NCBI RefSeq assembly: GCF_009834545.1
Contig: NZ_CP019427.1
Location: forward strand, 2,734,001 to 2,798,000
Source: Pseudomonas sp. S04
Lineage (GTDB): Bacteria > Pseudomonadota > Gammaproteobacteria > Pseudomonadales > Pseudomonadaceae
Direction: 5' to 3'
DNA: 64,000 bases
Positions 63,625 through 64,000 of the stretch are shown piece after piece. Below the pieces are notes generated by a model. The model was not told where the DNA came from. It worked only from the letters and a program-made list of their open reading frames with translations, and did no database searches. Position 1 is the stretch's first letter, and the number at the start of each line of letters is the position of its first letter. Position numbers and translations under genes: made by a program.

Positions 63625-64000
63625 CTAACCGACACCAGGAATGTGTTGGGTGATGCAATGCACACCACCGCCATTGCTGGCAAGGATGGTGCCATCAACA
63701 CCCACTACTGGCCGTCCCGGAAAAATCTCACGGAAGAGCTTCAAGGCAGTTTCATCCGCAGGAGTGTTTGAAGTAGGAACCACAATGCCGACATTGGATT
63801 TATAGAAGTTGATGTAGCTGAAGTTCTCTACCGTCAGGCCTGATACTTTGAATGTTGGCTGAACGGGCATCTTGGTAATCTTGAAGGGGCGGCCCCTTGC
63901 ATCGGTGCTTTGTTGCAGCACTGCCAGGTTTGACGCCATCCTGGGCACGTTGGGGTTGGCTGGGTCCGATGGGTAATTCAATAGCAAATGTGCTGGCTCG
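63625..64000 (-). CDS. Agmatine deiminase / peptidyl-arginine deiminase family, C-terminal part (gene runs off the right edge)
   Basis: 125 codons are visible and the frame is open to the window end. The C-terminal NGGGVHCITQHIP carries the catalytic Cys of agmatine deiminases (GGG-x-HC-x-TQ-x-x-P); YINFYKSNVGIVVPTSNTPA and LFREIFPGRPVVGVDG are also family text. Known reaction: agmatine to N-carbamoylputrescine plus ammonia. It lies upstream of the PotF-type gene on the same strand, supporting an agmatine or polyamine locus. The N-terminal half is outside the window. Confidence 0.88.
   Translation of the reverse strand, partial: EPAHLLLNYPSDPANPNVPRMASNLAVLQQSTDARGRPFKITKMPVQPTFKVSGLTVENFSYINFYKSNVGIVVPTSNTPADETALKLFREIFPGRPVVGVDGTILASNGGGVHCITQHIPGVG

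Overview
The window looks like chromosome from a fluorescent-group Pseudomonas. The reasons are the high GC coding bias, the complete 2-ketogluconate (kgu) operon with its PtxS repressor and two perfect PtxS operators, Pseudomonas-type REP palindromes (GTGGGAGCGGGC / GCCCGCGATGG), a DUF1652 gene, and typical Pseudomonas two-component, RND and MFS genes. No rRNA, tRNA or CRISPR array was recognised.

Layout. 1-5.7 kb: two paralogous Ig-like-repeat proteins (the first cut by the window edge) on either side of a type V autotransporter. 5.8-10.9 kb: a chaperone-usher fimbrial operon (pilin, chaperone, usher, tip adhesin) on the minus strand. 11.3-12.0 kb: an AT-rich, frameshifted relic of an RHS-core protein and its variable tip. 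12.0-13.1 kb: two LuxR-type regulators. 13.4-18.8 kb: kguEKTD with ptxS. 19-20.4 kb: a fibronectin-III protein and a DUF1345 membrane protein. 20.6-27.1 kb: an RND efflux pump (no outer-membrane channel gene) divergent from an OmpR-type two-component system. 27.2-33.0 kb: a translationally coupled two-gene unit made of a 1541-residue toxin-like protein and a glycosyltransferase with the SDVLRY...GGIYMDVDD signature of the TcdA/TcdB catalytic domain. This is the most unusual system in the window. 33.3-38.9 kb: a PAS-LuxR regulator, a DUF1652 protein, a small lipoprotein, a second two-component system and membrane proteins. 39-42.5 kb: a dienoyl-CoA isomerase-like crotonase, NudC, a TSUP transporter and an AraC regulator. 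42.6-46 kb: an outer-membrane barrel protein, a degenerate EAL protein, a 34-residue membrane peptide, a ToxR/ToxS-like membrane regulator pair and a DUF3313 lipoprotein. 46-49.9 kb: an NTF2-like protein, a TetR regulator, PssA and an MFS protein. 50.1-51.5 kb: a complete IS4-family element inserted in the loop of the ybiT terminator. 51.6-54.7 kb: ybiT, small ORFs and a chimeric pseudogene. 54.8-58.8 kb: an MFS protein, a TetR regulator, an alpha/beta hydrolase and an SDR. 59.2-64 kb: agmatinase-type ureohydrolase, AS-family amidase, PotF-type binding protein and the C-terminal part of an agmatine deiminase, together suggesting agmatine/polyamine or guanidino-compound use.

How they work together. 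The kgu genes import and phosphorylate 2-ketogluconate and reduce it to 6-phosphogluconate under PtxS control. The autotransporter, fimbriae, RHS relic, toxin unit and ToxR-like pair give the window a surface-and-interaction character. Starts were moved downstream from the longest open frame wherever a Shine-Dalgarno sequence or the family alignment favoured it. Functional statements rest on motif recognition by eye, not on database searches.
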